From NCBI RefSeq assembly GCF_002027545.1, contig NZ_MXAN01000019.1, positions 1-47,361 on the forward strand: 47,361 nucleotides of DNA. The letters are read 5' to 3'. Both the position numbers and the translations under genes were made by a program. This DNA is from Moraxella lacunata. Lineage in GTDB: Bacteria; Pseudomonadota; Gammaproteobacteria; Pseudomonadales; Moraxellaceae. This document shows positions 9,815-18,929 of this stretch, in pieces. Each line of letters starts with the position of its first letter. Position 1 is the first letter of the stretch. The notes under the pieces were generated by a model. That model did not search any database. It saw only the letters and a program-made list of their open reading frames with translations, and had not been told where the DNA came from.

Positions 9815-10939
9815 TCACTGAACACGCTTCACCCATGCACCACTGCCATCCACACGACTGTCATTTTTGATTTTATCACGCAAGGCGGCGGCGGCATCTT
9901 GATTTTTTTCTGATCCAACCAACACTCGCACGCCACGACTGGTCTGACTGGTACTGACCGTATAGCCAGCATCTCGGTATTTTTTGGCAAGCTCATCGGC
10001 TTTGGTTTGGTTATTGGCAAGCGACACTTGCACGCCGTAACGGGCATTGCTGTCGCCATCACTGCCTCTTTGGCGGGCTTCTTTTAGGCGTTTATCGGCA
10101 CTGGCGGCAGCCCGCTCTTTGGCTTCTCGCTCCTTGGCTTCTCGCTCTAAGCGTGCCACTTGTGCTTTTGATGGGATTTTGATGGTTTTGCCAAGCGGTA
10201 AGGGGTCGTGTCGCCCCATGTTGTTGGCTTCGGCAAGGGCAGAGACAGGCACGCCATACTGACGAGACAGCTTAATTAAACCATCGCCACGCACCACTTT
10301 GTGCTGACCATTATTGGCATTTTGTGGGGCTTCATCACGGGCTTTTTTGGCTTGTTCTTTTTTCTCTGTTTCGGCTTTATCTTTCTCAGCTTGTTCTTTT
10401 TGGGCTTTTAGCTTATCAGCCTTGACTTTTTCTTTGTCGTTTTTTTCACGCTGTTCTTGCTCTTTTTTGGCTTTTAGCTCTTTTTCTTTGGCAAGTTTTT
10501 CCAAACGTTCACGCTCCGCCTGTGCCTTGGCAGCGGCAATGGCTTCGGGGCGTGTCTCCACCGTCAAAGTATCGGCAGGCGTGGCTGTGGCTAAGGCTTT
10601 TTGTTCAGCGGTCGCTTTGTCAAGAGCCAGTTGCTGGGCCTTTTCTTGGGCTTCGATGAGTGCCATAGCTTCTTTTTCTTGGGCAAGCGTGCGAGCTTCT
10701 CGGGCTTGTTGTTTGGCGGTCAAAAGCTTATCCTCGGTCGCCATGTCCACGGTCAAAGGCTCAACGGTCGGACGAGCTACGCCGTCATCGGCAATGGTCG
10801 CCACGTTGTCTGTTTGGGGGGTGGTCTCGGCAGTTTGTACGTTTTGGGCGGTGTCGCTTTGCCCTTGATTGACGGCATATAAAATCACACCACCGCCCAA
10901 AACCAAACTTAATCCTAATAATAACTGTTTTGAAATCAT
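9815..10939 (-). CDS. LysM and SPOR domain cell-wall protein (DedD-like position)
   Basis: The 374-aa protein has one N-terminal membrane segment (residues 5-22). A long Ala/Lys/Glu-rich coiled region follows (about 85-205), then a LysM peptidoglycan-binding module (HKVVRGDGLIKLS, about 213-257) and a C-terminal SPOR domain (ARYGVQVSLANN to the end). SPOR domains bind glycan stripped of stem peptides at division sites. Position after folC matches the dedD locus of other gamma-proteobacteria, but the extra LysM module makes it longer than DedD. It is the last gene of the trp-acc-fol run. Confidence 0.85.
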   Translation of the reverse strand: MISKQLLLGLSLVLGGGVILYAVNQGQSDTAQNVQTAETTPQTDNVATIADDGVARPTVEPLTVDMATEDKLLTAKQQAREARTLAQEKEAMALIEAQEKAQQLALDKATAEQKALATATPADTLTVETRPEAIAAAKAQAERERLEKLAKEKELKAKKEQEQREKNDKEKVKADKLKAQKEQAEKDKAETEKKEQAKKARDEAPQNANNGQHKVVRGDGLIKLSRQYGVPVSALAEANNMGRHDPLPLGKTIKIPSKAQVARLEREAKEREAKERAAASADKRLKEARQRGSDGDSNARYGVQVSLANNQTKADELAKKYRDAGYTVSTSQTSRGVRVLVGSEKNQDAAAALRDKIKNDSRVDGSGAWVKRVQ

Positions 10940-11025
10940 CGTCTTATCACGTCTGTTAGCAATGTTTTTATTTTACCATAAAAGACAATAAAGCCAATCG
11001 GATTTATCCTGATTTTACAATTTTC

Positions 11026-12345
11026 TTATAAAGTGCGTGGGTCGTTCGCTAGCCCTAGTGCAATGAGGCTCTCGCCTATCGTATGAAACGAGCCAAAGCA
11101 CAAAATCACATCATCATGACCTGCCTGTGTCTCTACACTTGCCACCGCTTGGGCAATGCTGTCATGAGCATAAACGGTGCTGTTTGGTAAATGCGTGGCG
11201 ATTTTGGTGTGCAGTTCGTCCACTGTCACGGCTCGCACATTATCAATCTTGCCAATGTGCCATGCACAAATCGGCAAATCAAACGCACCAATAAATGCTA
11301 ACACGTCATCAATGTCTTTATCGGCAAGCATAGAAAAGACAAAATGCAATTTGGCAGTAGGGCGATTATCTTTAACAGTTTGCCAAAATGGGATAAATAA
11401 ATCCATTAAAAACTGTATGCCATGCGTATTATGCCCAACATCAAAAATCCATTGTTTGTTATTTATCATTCTTTTGTCAAATCGCCCTGATAATTTGACA
11501 TTTTTTAAGCCGTTTTCAATATCATTTATCCCAATAGTTAATTTGCTTGCCAATATCGCACTGATGGCATTACTGGCATTTATCAGAGCGATATTTGGCT
11601 TTGGCAAATCTAATGTCATCGCCCCATTGGCATATATCCAATATTTATCATGTGCTTGATAAATAAAGTCCCTGCCATAATGGTAGCATTTGGCGTTTTT
11701 GTCATGGATAATTTGAGATACACTATTTGGCATATCATGCTCGCCATAGATGACGGGCATATCATCACGGATAATCCCTGCTTTTTCAAAACCGATTTTT
11801 TCTCTATCATCGCCCAGCCACTCAATATGGTCAATGCCGATATTAGTAATCACGCCAATATCAGGGTTAATGATATTAACCACATCAAGTCGTCCACCCA
11901 AGCCAATCTCCAATACCCAAACATCGCACTTTAATTCTTTAAAAATCCAAAATGCCGATAATGTCGTCATTTCAAAAAATGATAAAGAAACATGGCAGTC
12001 CGTGCGTGCTTTTTCACAGGCGTTAAAGGCTTTTATCAATAATTCATCATTAATATCTGTCCCATTGATTTTAATGCGTTCGTTAAAACTAACTAAATGG
12101 GGCGATTGATACAGGGCGGTTTTGTAGCCAGCTTGGGTGCAAATCTCGCTGATGAGAGCGGTAGTCGACCCTTTGCCATTGGTGCCTGCGACTGTGAACA
12201 CATAAGGGCGGTGTGGCAAGTCGTCTTTTAATACGCCCAACGCTTGGGCGACAGGTAGCACACGGTCAAGCCCCATATCAATGGCGGAGACGTGAATATT
12301 GCCCATATAATTGAGCCATTCGGAGATGGTTTGGGGGGTGTTCAT
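11026..12345 (-). CDS. folC: Dihydrofolate/folylpolyglutamate synthase
   Basis: The 439-aa ATP-dependent ligase makes dihydrofolate from dihydropteroate plus glutamate and extends the polyglutamate tail. The P-loop GTNGKGSTT (about residue 54), the YQSPHL motif and the EIGLGGRLD motif are diagnostic, and length is typical. The start codon lies about 80 nt beyond the trailer end of the CRISPR array and is read in the same direction, so array read-through could reach it. Codons 3-4 hold a C6 run. Confidence 0.97.
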   Translation of the reverse strand: MNTPQTISEWLNYMGNIHVSAIDMGLDRVLPVAQALGVLKDDLPHRPYVFTVAGTNGKGSTTALISEICTQAGYKTALYQSPHLVSFNERIKINGTDINDELLIKAFNACEKARTDCHVSLSFFEMTTLSAFWIFKELKCDVWVLEIGLGGRLDVVNIINPDIGVITNIGIDHIEWLGDDREKIGFEKAGIIRDDMPVIYGEHDMPNSVSQIIHDKNAKCYHYGRDFIYQAHDKYWIYANGAMTLDLPKPNIALINASNAISAILASKLTIGINDIENGLKNVKLSGRFDKRMINNKQWIFDVGHNTHGIQFLMDLFIPFWQTVKDNRPTAKLHFVFSMLADKDIDDVLAFIGAFDLPICAWHIGKIDNVRAVTVDELHTKIATHLPNSTVYAHDSIAQAVASVETQAGHDDVILCFGSFHTIGESLIALGLANDPRTL

Positions 12346-12427
12346 GGGTGTTTTTGGTGTTAAAAATTTGAGGTATTGTGCATGATTTTGGGGATTTTTT
12401 CAAATGGAATTTTGGGGTGGTTTTGTG

Positions 12428-13117
12428 GTTTTAAATTATCTGTGTGATAAGGAGCAAAATACCAAGTGGGTCGCCAATGCCGAGAGTTTTCTAAGTTATC
12501 TATACGATAAGGAACTTGCCAATACCTTTTTTCAAAATTTTTGATTTTTTCTAAGTTATCTATGCGATAAGGAACCATTAACAGGCGATGATGCCATTGC
12601 CCTAGCATTTCTAAGTTATCTATGCGATAAGGAACTAAGAATAGCCAAAATATAAGGCGATAAAAATTTTCTAAGTTATCTATGCGATAAGGAACCCTTA
12701 CTTGTAACATGGGGTCTTGACGTCTGATTTCTAAGTTATCTATGCGATAAGGAACTTGGGCTTGGCTGTGGGCTTGGCTGTGGTTGTGTTTCTAAGTTAT
12801 CTATGCGATAAGGAACTTGCCTTTCGGTTCAACGCAAACATATGTTTTTTTCTAAGTTATCTATGCGATAAGGAACGCATTGGGTCAGTGCGTCTGATGT
12901 CGTAATCATTTCTAAGTTATCTATGCGATAAGGAACAGAATCTGCCGCTAATTATAATTGTCAGATTATTTTCTAAGTTATCTATGCGATAAGGAACTGC
13001 TGTTGCCCCTATTTGGTCGGCATAGGCGTTTTCTAAGTTATCTATGCGATAAGGAACGCGGTTCTCTTTCATAAAGGCATCAAAATACTTTTCTAAGTTA
13101 TCTATGCGATAAGGAAC
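12428..13117 (-). CRISPR. Type I-F-like CRISPR array, 12 repeats and 11 spacers
   Basis: Twelve 28-nt repeats start at 12428, 12488, 12548, 12608, 12668, 12728, 12789, 12849, 12909, 12970, 13030 and 13090. Nine spacers are 32 nt and two are 33 nt. On the minus strand the repeat begins GTTCCTTATCGC and ends CTTAGAAA, which matches the I-F class in length and ends. Ten repeats are identical; 12488 has one change and 12428 about six. The degraded end marks the old trailer end, so the leader is on the right (13118 onward) and transcription runs leftward toward folC. No cas gene lies in the window, so processing would need a system elsewhere in the genome. Confidence 0.97.
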
Positions 13118-13294
13118 TAGAATTATACAACATAAAACCCATTTATATCAAGGCGTAGAACCAATTTTTAGGCATTTACCCAATGGTTTTTCGCCTTTTT
13201 ATAAATGTTTGATTTTTATTAAGTTTTTAAATAATCAAAAAATAAAGGGTATAAACCTTTACCACATTCGCATTTTAGCATAAATTTTGGCGAC
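13118..13294 (-). promoter_or_regulatory. Probable CRISPR leader
   Basis: This AT-rich non-coding stretch of about 177 nt lies between the most conserved repeat of the array and the accD terminator. Its position next to the intact end of the array is where a leader with promoter and integration signals is expected. I identify no specific IHF or promoter motif with confidence. Confidence 0.55.
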
Positions 13295-13319
13295 AAAAAA
13301 CCGCCCCAAAGGACGGTTT
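13295..13319 (-). terminator. Terminator after accD
   Basis: On the minus strand AAACCGTCC pairs with GGGCGGTTT (one G-U pair) around a 4-nt loop, followed by more T residues. It lies 7 nt past the accD stop, so accD transcripts should end before the CRISPR leader. Confidence 0.8.
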
Positions 13320-13325
13320 ATAAAA

Positions 13326-14213
13326 TCAACCCACATTCGGCAATTTCATCATCTTGGTAAGCAGTCGATACACCGTATCCACAAGCTCATGGCGGTGTAC
13401 CACCATATCCACTGCACCTTTGTCTAGCAAAAATTCGGCACGTTGGAACGGCTCATCAAGCACTTCACGCACGGTCTGCTCAATCACACGCTTACCTGCA
13501 AAGCCAATCATTGCCTTTGGCTCACTGATATGCACATCGCCCAGCATGGCAAGGCTTGCGGTTACCCCACCATAGACAGGATTGGTTAGCACCACGATAT
13601 ACGGCACACCTGCCAAACGCAAACGTTCGATGACCGCAGACGTGCGAGCCATTTGCATGAGTGATAACAAGCCTTCTTGCATTCTTGCCCCGCCACTAGA
13701 CGCAAAACAGACCAAGGGTTTACGCTCGGCAAGGGCTTTTTCGCCCGCCATGACAAACCTATCGCCCACCACCGAACCCATAGAACCGCCCATGAATTTA
13801 AAATCAAACGCACAAGCAATCAGCTCCAAGTTCTTGATTTTGCCATTCATGACAATCAAGGCCTCGCTCTCGCCTGTGGTCTTTTGGGCTTCGCTCATAC
13901 GCAAAGGGTAAGGCTTGGAGTCTGTAAATTTTAACGGGTCGCCTGCTTGGTAATTCTGCCCAAGCTCACCTGTGATGCTGTCAAAAAACCACTCCAACCG
14001 CTTGCGAGCCGACATCGTCAAATGGTGGTCGCAATCAGGGCAGACGTATTGATTAAAAATCAAACTGGTGTTGGTCGTCAGCGTATGGCAATTTGGGCAT
14101 TCGGTGGACGGCTCGGTCTCCACCGCAGACGGCTGAACGATACGGTCTTGCTTGATGGACGGTACGGGGCGGTTTAGCCATGTGGTTGGCGTTTGGGCTT
14201 GGGTGTCAGTCAT
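13326..14213 (-). CDS. accD: Acetyl-CoA carboxylase carboxyltransferase beta subunit
   Basis: The 295-aa beta subunit, with AccA, moves the carboxyl group from biotin to acetyl-CoA at the start of fatty acid synthesis. The four-cysteine zinc ribbon (CPNC then CPDC, 15 residues between the pairs) is near the N-terminus, and FASSGGARMQEG and NPVYGGVTASLA form the crotonase-like core. The start at 14213 gives MTDTQAQTP and normal length; an upstream reading to 14345 adds 44 unrelated residues that overlap the trpA end. The trpA-accD-folC order is conserved in relatives. Confidence 0.97.
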   Translation of the reverse strand: MTDTQAQTPTTWLNRPVPSIKQDRIVQPSAVETEPSTECPNCHTLTTNTSLIFNQYVCPDCDHHLTMSARKRLEWFFDSITGELGQNYQAGDPLKFTDSKPYPLRMSEAQKTTGESEALIVMNGKIKNLELIACAFDFKFMGGSMGSVVGDRFVMAGEKALAERKPLVCFASSGGARMQEGLLSLMQMARTSAVIERLRLAGVPYIVVLTNPVYGGVTASLAMLGDVHISEPKAMIGFAGKRVIEQTVREVLDEPFQRAEFLLDKGAVDMVVHRHELVDTVYRLLTKMMKLPNVG

Positions 14214-14283
14214 GGTATTCCTAATTTGATATTTAAATAGGCATAGTTTACAGTTGTTTTGATGATTTGGCAAATGGTTTTTG

Positions 14284-15114
14284 TTAAAGGCTATCAATGG
14301 CTTGGCGTAACTCGTCCATTTTTGCCAGCACCTTATCAATGGCAAGCTCTAGCTTATCCCTATCATCGCCCACATCGGCAAAATGACGCACCAATTCACT
14401 CCCCACAATCACCCCATCGGCAAACTGTGCCACTGCCTTTGCACTCTCGCCATCACGGATACCAAAACCCACACAAATAGGCAAGTCGGTATCCGCCTTA
14501 ATCGCTCCGACTTGCTTGCCCACATCGTCAATATCTGGTGCGTTTGAGCCTGTTACGCCTTTGACTGACACATAATAGATAAATCCTGAACCATGTTCTA
14601 GCACCGCTTTTCGGCGTGTCGGCTCGGTGGTCGGAGCCAGCAAAAAGATTTGGTTCATGCCATGCTCGGTTAGAGCTTTGGTAAAATCACCTGTTTCATT
14701 ATTTACCACTTCATTGGGCGGTAAATCCACCATCAGTAGACCATCCACGCCATTGTTTTGGCACAGTTTTAAAAATTCGCCATAGCCGATAATTTCAATG
14801 GGATTTAAGTAGCCCATAAGTAGCACAGGCGTTGTGGTGTTGGTTTTACGAAACTGTCCCACCATTTCAATCGCCCCGCGTGTACTTGTACCGCCCGCCA
14901 ATGCTCGCTCGCCAGCTTTGGCAATGGTTTGACCGTCTGCCATAGGGTCAGAAAATGGTAAGCCAATCTCAATCACATCCGCCCCATGTGCCACAAGGCG
15001 GTGCATCAAATCTACCGTAACGCTTGGGGTTGGGTCGCCTGCCATAATATAGGGGATTAGGGCTTTTTTATTTTGCTGTTTTAGGGCAGCAAAGGTTTGG
15101 GAGATTCGGGTCAT
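14284..15114 (-). CDS. trpA: Tryptophan synthase alpha chain
   Basis: The 276-aa alpha subunit cleaves indole-3-glycerol phosphate to indole, which is channelled to TrpB. Catalytic E49 and D60 sit at the classic positions in IEIGLPFSDPMADGQ, and YYVSVKGVTG is the phosphate-side loop. GAGAG lies upstream of the start. In most relatives trpA directly follows trpB; here a three-gene restriction-modification unit of about 2.2 kb separates them. Confidence 0.97.
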   Translation of the reverse strand: MTRISQTFAALKQQNKKALIPYIMAGDPTPSVTVDLMHRLVAHGADVIEIGLPFSDPMADGQTIAKAGERALAGGTSTRGAIEMVGQFRKTNTTTPVLLMGYLNPIEIIGYGEFLKLCQNNGVDGLLMVDLPPNEVVNNETGDFTKALTEHGMNQIFLLAPTTEPTRRKAVLEHGSGFIYYVSVKGVTGSNAPDIDDVGKQVGAIKADTDLPICVGFGIRDGESAKAVAQFADGVIVGSELVRHFADVGDDRDKLELAIDKVLAKMDELRQAIDSL

Positions 15115-15137
15115 TTTAAGCTCTCTTTATCATTTAA

Positions 15138-15926
15138 TCATATTTTTATTGACATAATTTTTTTGTATAAATCATCAAAAGCTTTGATATTTTCTGGGCT
15201 TTCTGAAAGGTTTCGCATATACGAGTCTACATCTTCATACTTGATACTCAAAAACTCATCAAAAAATGCCTTACCACGCCTTATATTTGTGTTTTCAGGT
15301 ACATAAATATTGCCTTTCATCTTCTTATTGTTGAAGAAAAATAAAATCGGTTCAATTTTAGCGTTTGGGAACTCACGCACCAAATAGGCGTAAGTTTTGA
15401 TGAATTTACGGTTAATATCAACAAATTTTCCCGTGTCGTGGTCGTCATTGTACTTTACTTCAAGGTAGTAAATAACGCCTGTTTGTTTGTTTTGAAAAAG
15501 AATATCAATATCATGCTTGATTGTTGAAAGATTGGTATCATTATCGTTTGCAATGGCGTGTAACAATTTGGGAAATTCCTCATCAAGATTTATGGTGTTG
15601 TACTGGCAAGAACTTATGAAATTGTCGATTCTTGTGTCATTTTGGGTAGATAACTGAAAACTATTGCTTTTCTTACCGCTATAATCTTCCAAAATATTAT
15701 ATCTTCCGTCTGATTTAATTAAAAGAGCCATAAACTCTTCCAAAAAGTTGCCAAATTGAATGTTCATACTTTGCAAAATACCGCCAAAAATACGGTAGTT
15801 TCTAGGTACAAAATGAACTTTTACATCGTGTGTATCAATCAACTTTCTAAGTTTCTTTTCGCTACTGCTGTTCTTCAAAATGTTTGAAACGGCTTCGTTG
15901 ATTAGTGTTTGAATATTGTTATTCAT
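15138..15926 (-). CDS. HinfI-like type II restriction endonuclease
   Basis: From the start at 15926 the protein is 262 aa, the length I recall for R.HinfI, and the sequence reads like that enzyme (HDVKVHFVPRNYRIFGGI, NIQFGNFLEEFMALL). A PD-(D/E)xK-type centre is visible as D141 and E156-x-K158 (HDIDI then YYLEVK). HinfI cuts within GANTC. The start chosen is one base past the methylase stop and has AAGG upstream; the earlier ATG at 15971 would overlap the methylase. The gene is plainly AT-rich compared with trpA and trpB. Confidence 0.88.
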   Translation of the reverse strand: MNNNIQTLINEAVSNILKNSSSEKKLRKLIDTHDVKVHFVPRNYRIFGGILQSMNIQFGNFLEEFMALLIKSDGRYNILEDYSGKKSNSFQLSTQNDTRIDNFISSCQYNTINLDEEFPKLLHAIANDNDTNLSTIKHDIDILFQNKQTGVIYYLEVKYNDDHDTGKFVDINRKFIKTYAYLVREFPNAKIEPILFFFNNKKMKGNIYVPENTNIRRGKAFFDEFLSIKYEDVDSYMRNLSESPENIKAFDDLYKKIMSIKI

Positions 15927-15927
15927 A

Positions 15928-17013
15928 TTATTTGCCTTGTGCTGTGGTGTATTCATATCGCAAACTATCAAGGGTTACAAAATTATTATTGCTAAAAATA
16001 TAGAAATAATCCCAACCATTGTTATTGGTTTTATTCAAATATTTGGCACTCATTTTATGTATAGATAATTCTTCTTGATTGTCTGTTACACTACCGTTTT
16101 GCATAACAGTACAAATAGGTTTCTGATTTTTATCAAATAATGTTTGTCCTACTGTTAAGTAATCGTACTGAATTAAGGTTTTCATTGGTACTTTTGGGGG
16201 CTTAGTTTCCAAAGAAAGTAACTCAATATCATTAGGGTTTGGGGTAATTTTTGCAAGCCTATTTTCTGCTACTTCAATATATTTTGGTTCACGCTCTAAC
16301 CCTATATAATTACGCCCCAAAGCCTTTGCAACCGCCCCAGTTGTACCAGTCCCAAAAAATGGGTCAAGAACCACATCATTTGGCTTTGATGATGATAAAA
16401 TTACCTTGTAAAGTAGGGCTTCGGGCTTCTGTGTGGAATGGGCTTTTTTACCGTCTTCCCCTTTAATTCTTTCGCTTCCTGTACATAGTGATATTTGCCA
16501 AATACTGCGTTCTTGCTTATCATCATTTAAGTGTTTCATTGTTTTGTAATTGAAAGTAAATTTACTATTTTTACTTTTTGAACACCAAAGCATTGTTTCG
16601 TGAGCGTTGCAAAATCTCGTACCGCCAAAATTTGGTACTGGGTTTGTCTTATTCCAAATAACATCGTTTAAAATCCAAAAACCTAAATTTTGCATAATGT
16701 AGCCGATTCGGTATATATTTTGAAAAGAACCAATCACCCAAATTGAACCTGTTGGCTTTAAAACTCTTTTGCATTCTGTTAGCCATTCTTCACAAAAAGA
16801 GTCATACTGTTTAAAATCATTAAACTTGTCCCATTCATCTTCTACGCCTGAAAATTTTTCGCCATTAGTGCGTAGTAATTCCCCCTCCGTTTGCATAAAA
16901 TACGGTGGGTCAGCAAAGATTAAATCAATGCTATTACTGGGTATTTTTTTTAAATTTTCTATACAATCCCCTTTTAGGATTGTATTAAGAAATTGATTTA
17001 TATTGTCTTTCAT
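15928..17013 (-). CDS. HinfI-like adenine-N6 DNA methyltransferase (GANTC)
   Basis: The 361-aa beta-class methylase has catalytic motif IV DPPYF (D35-P-P-Y38) ahead of the SAM-binding motif DPFFGTGTTG (217-226). It also has a C-terminal extension of the M.HinfI/CcrM kind (KVPMKTLIQYDYLTVGQTLF onward). Overall it closely resembles M.HinfI as I recall it, so the predicted product is N6-methyladenine in GANTC, protecting host DNA from the neighbouring nuclease. It overlaps the upstream 97-aa gene by 4 nt and is followed directly by the nuclease gene, forming a coupled operon. GANTC sites occur in this window (for example 6151-6155), so protection is needed. Confidence 0.93.
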   Translation of the reverse strand: MKDNINQFLNTILKGDCIENLKKIPSNSIDLIFADPPYFMQTEGELLRTNGEKFSGVEDEWDKFNDFKQYDSFCEEWLTECKRVLKPTGSIWVIGSFQNIYRIGYIMQNLGFWILNDVIWNKTNPVPNFGGTRFCNAHETMLWCSKSKNSKFTFNYKTMKHLNDDKQERSIWQISLCTGSERIKGEDGKKAHSTQKPEALLYKVILSSSKPNDVVLDPFFGTGTTGAVAKALGRNYIGLEREPKYIEVAENRLAKITPNPNDIELLSLETKPPKVPMKTLIQYDYLTVGQTLFDKNQKPICTVMQNGSVTDNQEELSIHKMSAKYLNKTNNNGWDYFYIFSNNNFVTLDSLRYEYTTAQGK

Positions 17014-17303
17014 AATTCTTGCTCATCTTTAATGATAAACTTTTTCAAAGTTTCGTCAAAATAAATCCGCTCATCAAAAATATCGTATTTTTCCCAATCA
17101 ATATATTGATGTTCGGGTTTGGTTCTTAAATCTTGCAAATAAGCCACCTCCGTAAGACAATCATCAATATCCTCTTGCGTTAATGGCTCTTTGGCATAAT
17201 GAGAAAACCACCCAAATAAAGTATCATTTTCTACCACTTTTTGAATGGTGTCATTATTATTTACAATACCATACAAATCCTCAATGTAATTGATTATTTT
17301 CAT
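17010..17303 (-). CDS. 97-aa protein of unknown function at the head of the R-M operon
   Basis: I do not recognise a family. The protein is acidic and rich in Asp, Glu, Tyr and Ile, with predicted helices and no membrane segment, signal peptide or helix-turn-helix that would suggest a controller protein. Its ATG directly follows the trpB stop (TGAATG), and its own stop overlaps the methylase start by 4 nt, so it is tied by translation to both. It may be an accessory or regulatory part of the R-M unit, or cargo brought in with it; neither is shown. Confidence 0.7.
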   Translation of the reverse strand: MKIINYIEDLYGIVNNNDTIQKVVENDTLFGWFSHYAKEPLTQEDIDDCLTEVAYLQDLRTKPEHQYIDWEKYDIFDERIYFDETLKKFIIKDEQEL

Positions 17304-18509
17304 TCAATCCATCTCAATCCCATCCACGCTCATCACCGTATGCAAATCCTTATCACCACGCCCTGATAGATTGATGATGATGGATTTGTCTTTATCAAGC
17401 GTTTTGGCAAGTTTTAGCCCATAGGCGACAGCGTGTGAACTTTCTAGGGCGGGGATGATGCCACAGGTTTTGGTCAAAATACGAAAAGCTTCTAAGGCTT
17501 CATCGTCATTGATGACAGGGTAGTTCACACGCCCAGCGTCCTTTAAAAAGCTATGCTCGGGCCCCACACCGGGGTAGTCAAGCCCTGCCGATATGCTGTG
17601 CGTATGCAAAATCTGACCATCATCATCCGCCATAAGATAAGTGCGATTGCCGTGCAATACACCCACACGCCCTGCGTTTAATGGGGCAGAATGCTCGCCT
17701 GTGTCTATGCCGTGTCCGCCTGCTTCCACGCCATAAATTGCCACATCATCATCATTTAAAAACTCATAAAACAGCCCCATGGCATTAGAGCCACCTCCCA
17801 CGCAAGCGACCAATGCATCAGGATTTTTGCCTTCTTTTTCAAGGTGTTGCATTTTGGCCTCACGCCCAATAATTGCCTGAAAATCACGCACCAGCACAGG
17901 ATAAGGGTGCGGGCCTGCCACCGTACCGATGACATAATAGGTATCATCCACGTTCGTTACCCAGTCTCGCATGGCCTCGTTCATCGCATCTTTTAGGGTA
18001 CGTGAACCTGATGTTACTGGCACGACTTTTGCCCCCAAAAGTCGCATTCTATACACGTTCATTTTTTGGCGTTCCACATCGTCCGCCCCCATATAGACCA
18101 CGCATTCCAATCCCAAACGTGCGGCGATGGTTGCCGTTGCCACACCGTGCTGACCTGCACCCGTCTCAGCGATGATACGTTTTTTACCAACCATTTTGGC
18201 AAGCAGAGCTTGACCGATGGTATTATTGACCTTATGGGCTCCTGTGTGGTTTAGGTCTTCTCGTTTTAGGTAGATTTTGGCACCACCTGTCTCATCCGTC
18301 AAGCGTTTGGCAAAATATAAAGGCGTGGGGCGACCAACATAATTAACCAAATCGTCATGAAACTTTAACCAAAAATCAGGGTTATTTTTTACCGACAAAT
18401 AAATGCGTTCTAACTCTTCTAACGCACCCATCAACGTTTCAGACACAAAGCGTCCACCATGAATGCCAAAATGACCTGTGGCGTTGGGGTATTGGGTAAA
18501 GTCTGTCAT
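17304..18509 (-). CDS. trpB: Tryptophan synthase beta chain
   Basis: The 401-aa PLP enzyme condenses indole with serine to tryptophan. The PLP lysine is K93 in [11 protein letters not shown], and the phosphate-binding GGGSNAMG loop and the AETGAGQHG segment are intact. AAGG upstream supports the start. The gene now sits between two acquired modules, a PIN toxin/antitoxin pair 27 nt upstream and the R-M operon immediately downstream. Confidence 0.98.
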   Translation of the reverse strand: MTDFTQYPNATGHFGIHGGRFVSETLMGALEELERIYLSVKNNPDFWLKFHDDLVNYVGRPTPLYFAKRLTDETGGAKIYLKREDLNHTGAHKVNNTIGQALLAKMVGKKRIIAETGAGQHGVATATIAARLGLECVVYMGADDVERQKMNVYRMRLLGAKVVPVTSGSRTLKDAMNEAMRDWVTNVDDTYYVIGTVAGPHPYPVLVRDFQAIIGREAKMQHLEKEGKNPDALVACVGGGSNAMGLFYEFLNDDDVAIYGVEAGGHGIDTGEHSAPLNAGRVGVLHGNRTYLMADDDGQILHTHSISAGLDYPGVGPEHSFLKDAGRVNYPVINDDEALEAFRILTKTCGIIPALESSHAVAYGLKLAKTLDKDKSIIINLSGRGDKDLHTVMSVDGIEMD

Positions 18510-18536
18510 AAGTTTTTGCCTTTTAAATTAAATTTT

Positions 18537-18929
18537 TTACCAAATCACATCAATGGGAAATGCGTTTATTTCATCATCACAGCTAATTAAAATCAACTGT
18601 TCAATTTGAGTTTGGGCAACCAACATTCTATCAAATGGGTCTGCGTGATTTAATGCGTATTCGCCTGATAATTTGGCGTGTCGCCAATTCACCGATAAAG
18701 GTTTAAAATCAGCGTCAATCATTAAAGTTTCAAAATTTTCTAATATTTTTTGAGCTTTGCCTAATTTGCCTTTTCGGTGTTTGGTTGCCATTTCCCAAAC
18801 ACTTGCCGAGCTGACATAAATTTGATTATCATCATTGGTTAAAATATCAATGGCTGTTTTGGATAATTTTTCAGGTTCGGTATAGTACCACAGCAAAATA
18901 TGGGTATCTAACAAATATCGCTTTACCAT
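18537..18929 (-). CDS. PIN-domain toxin (VapC-like), second copy in the window
   Basis: The 130-aa PIN protein has D8 in LLDTHILLW, E46 in SVWEMA, D97 and D100 in ADPFDRMLVAQ, and late acidic D118/D119, the expected nuclease set. It belongs to a different PIN subgroup from the one at 73-537. The gene overlaps the upstream antitoxin by 7 nt. Position between trpF and trpB suggests insertion into the trp operon; its target RNA is unknown. Confidence 0.88.
   Translation of the reverse strand: MVKRYLLDTHILLWYYTEPEKLSKTAIDILTNDDNQIYVSSASVWEMATKHRKGKLGKAQKILENFETLMIDADFKPLSVNWRHAKLSGEYALNHADPFDRMLVAQTQIEQLILISCDDEINAFPIDVIW

Noticed and set aside
10314..10868. 184-aa Ser/Ala/Cys-rich plus-strand frame
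   Set aside because: It is the antisense shadow of the Lys/Glu/Ala-rich coiled region of the SPOR-protein gene and has no ribosome site or homology.
12360..12710. 116-aa open frame with repeated VPYRIDNLE units
   Set aside because: It is translation of the CRISPR repeats and spacers, not a protein gene.
12756..12788. Spacer with internal repeats of GGCTTGGCTGTG
   Set aside because: Internal repetition in one spacer most likely reflects its source DNA. I could find no matching target in the window.
15138..17303. A full mobile element carrying the R-M unit
   Set aside because: No integrase, transposase, direct repeats or attachment site are visible at 15115-15137 or 17303-17304, so the means of entry is unknown.
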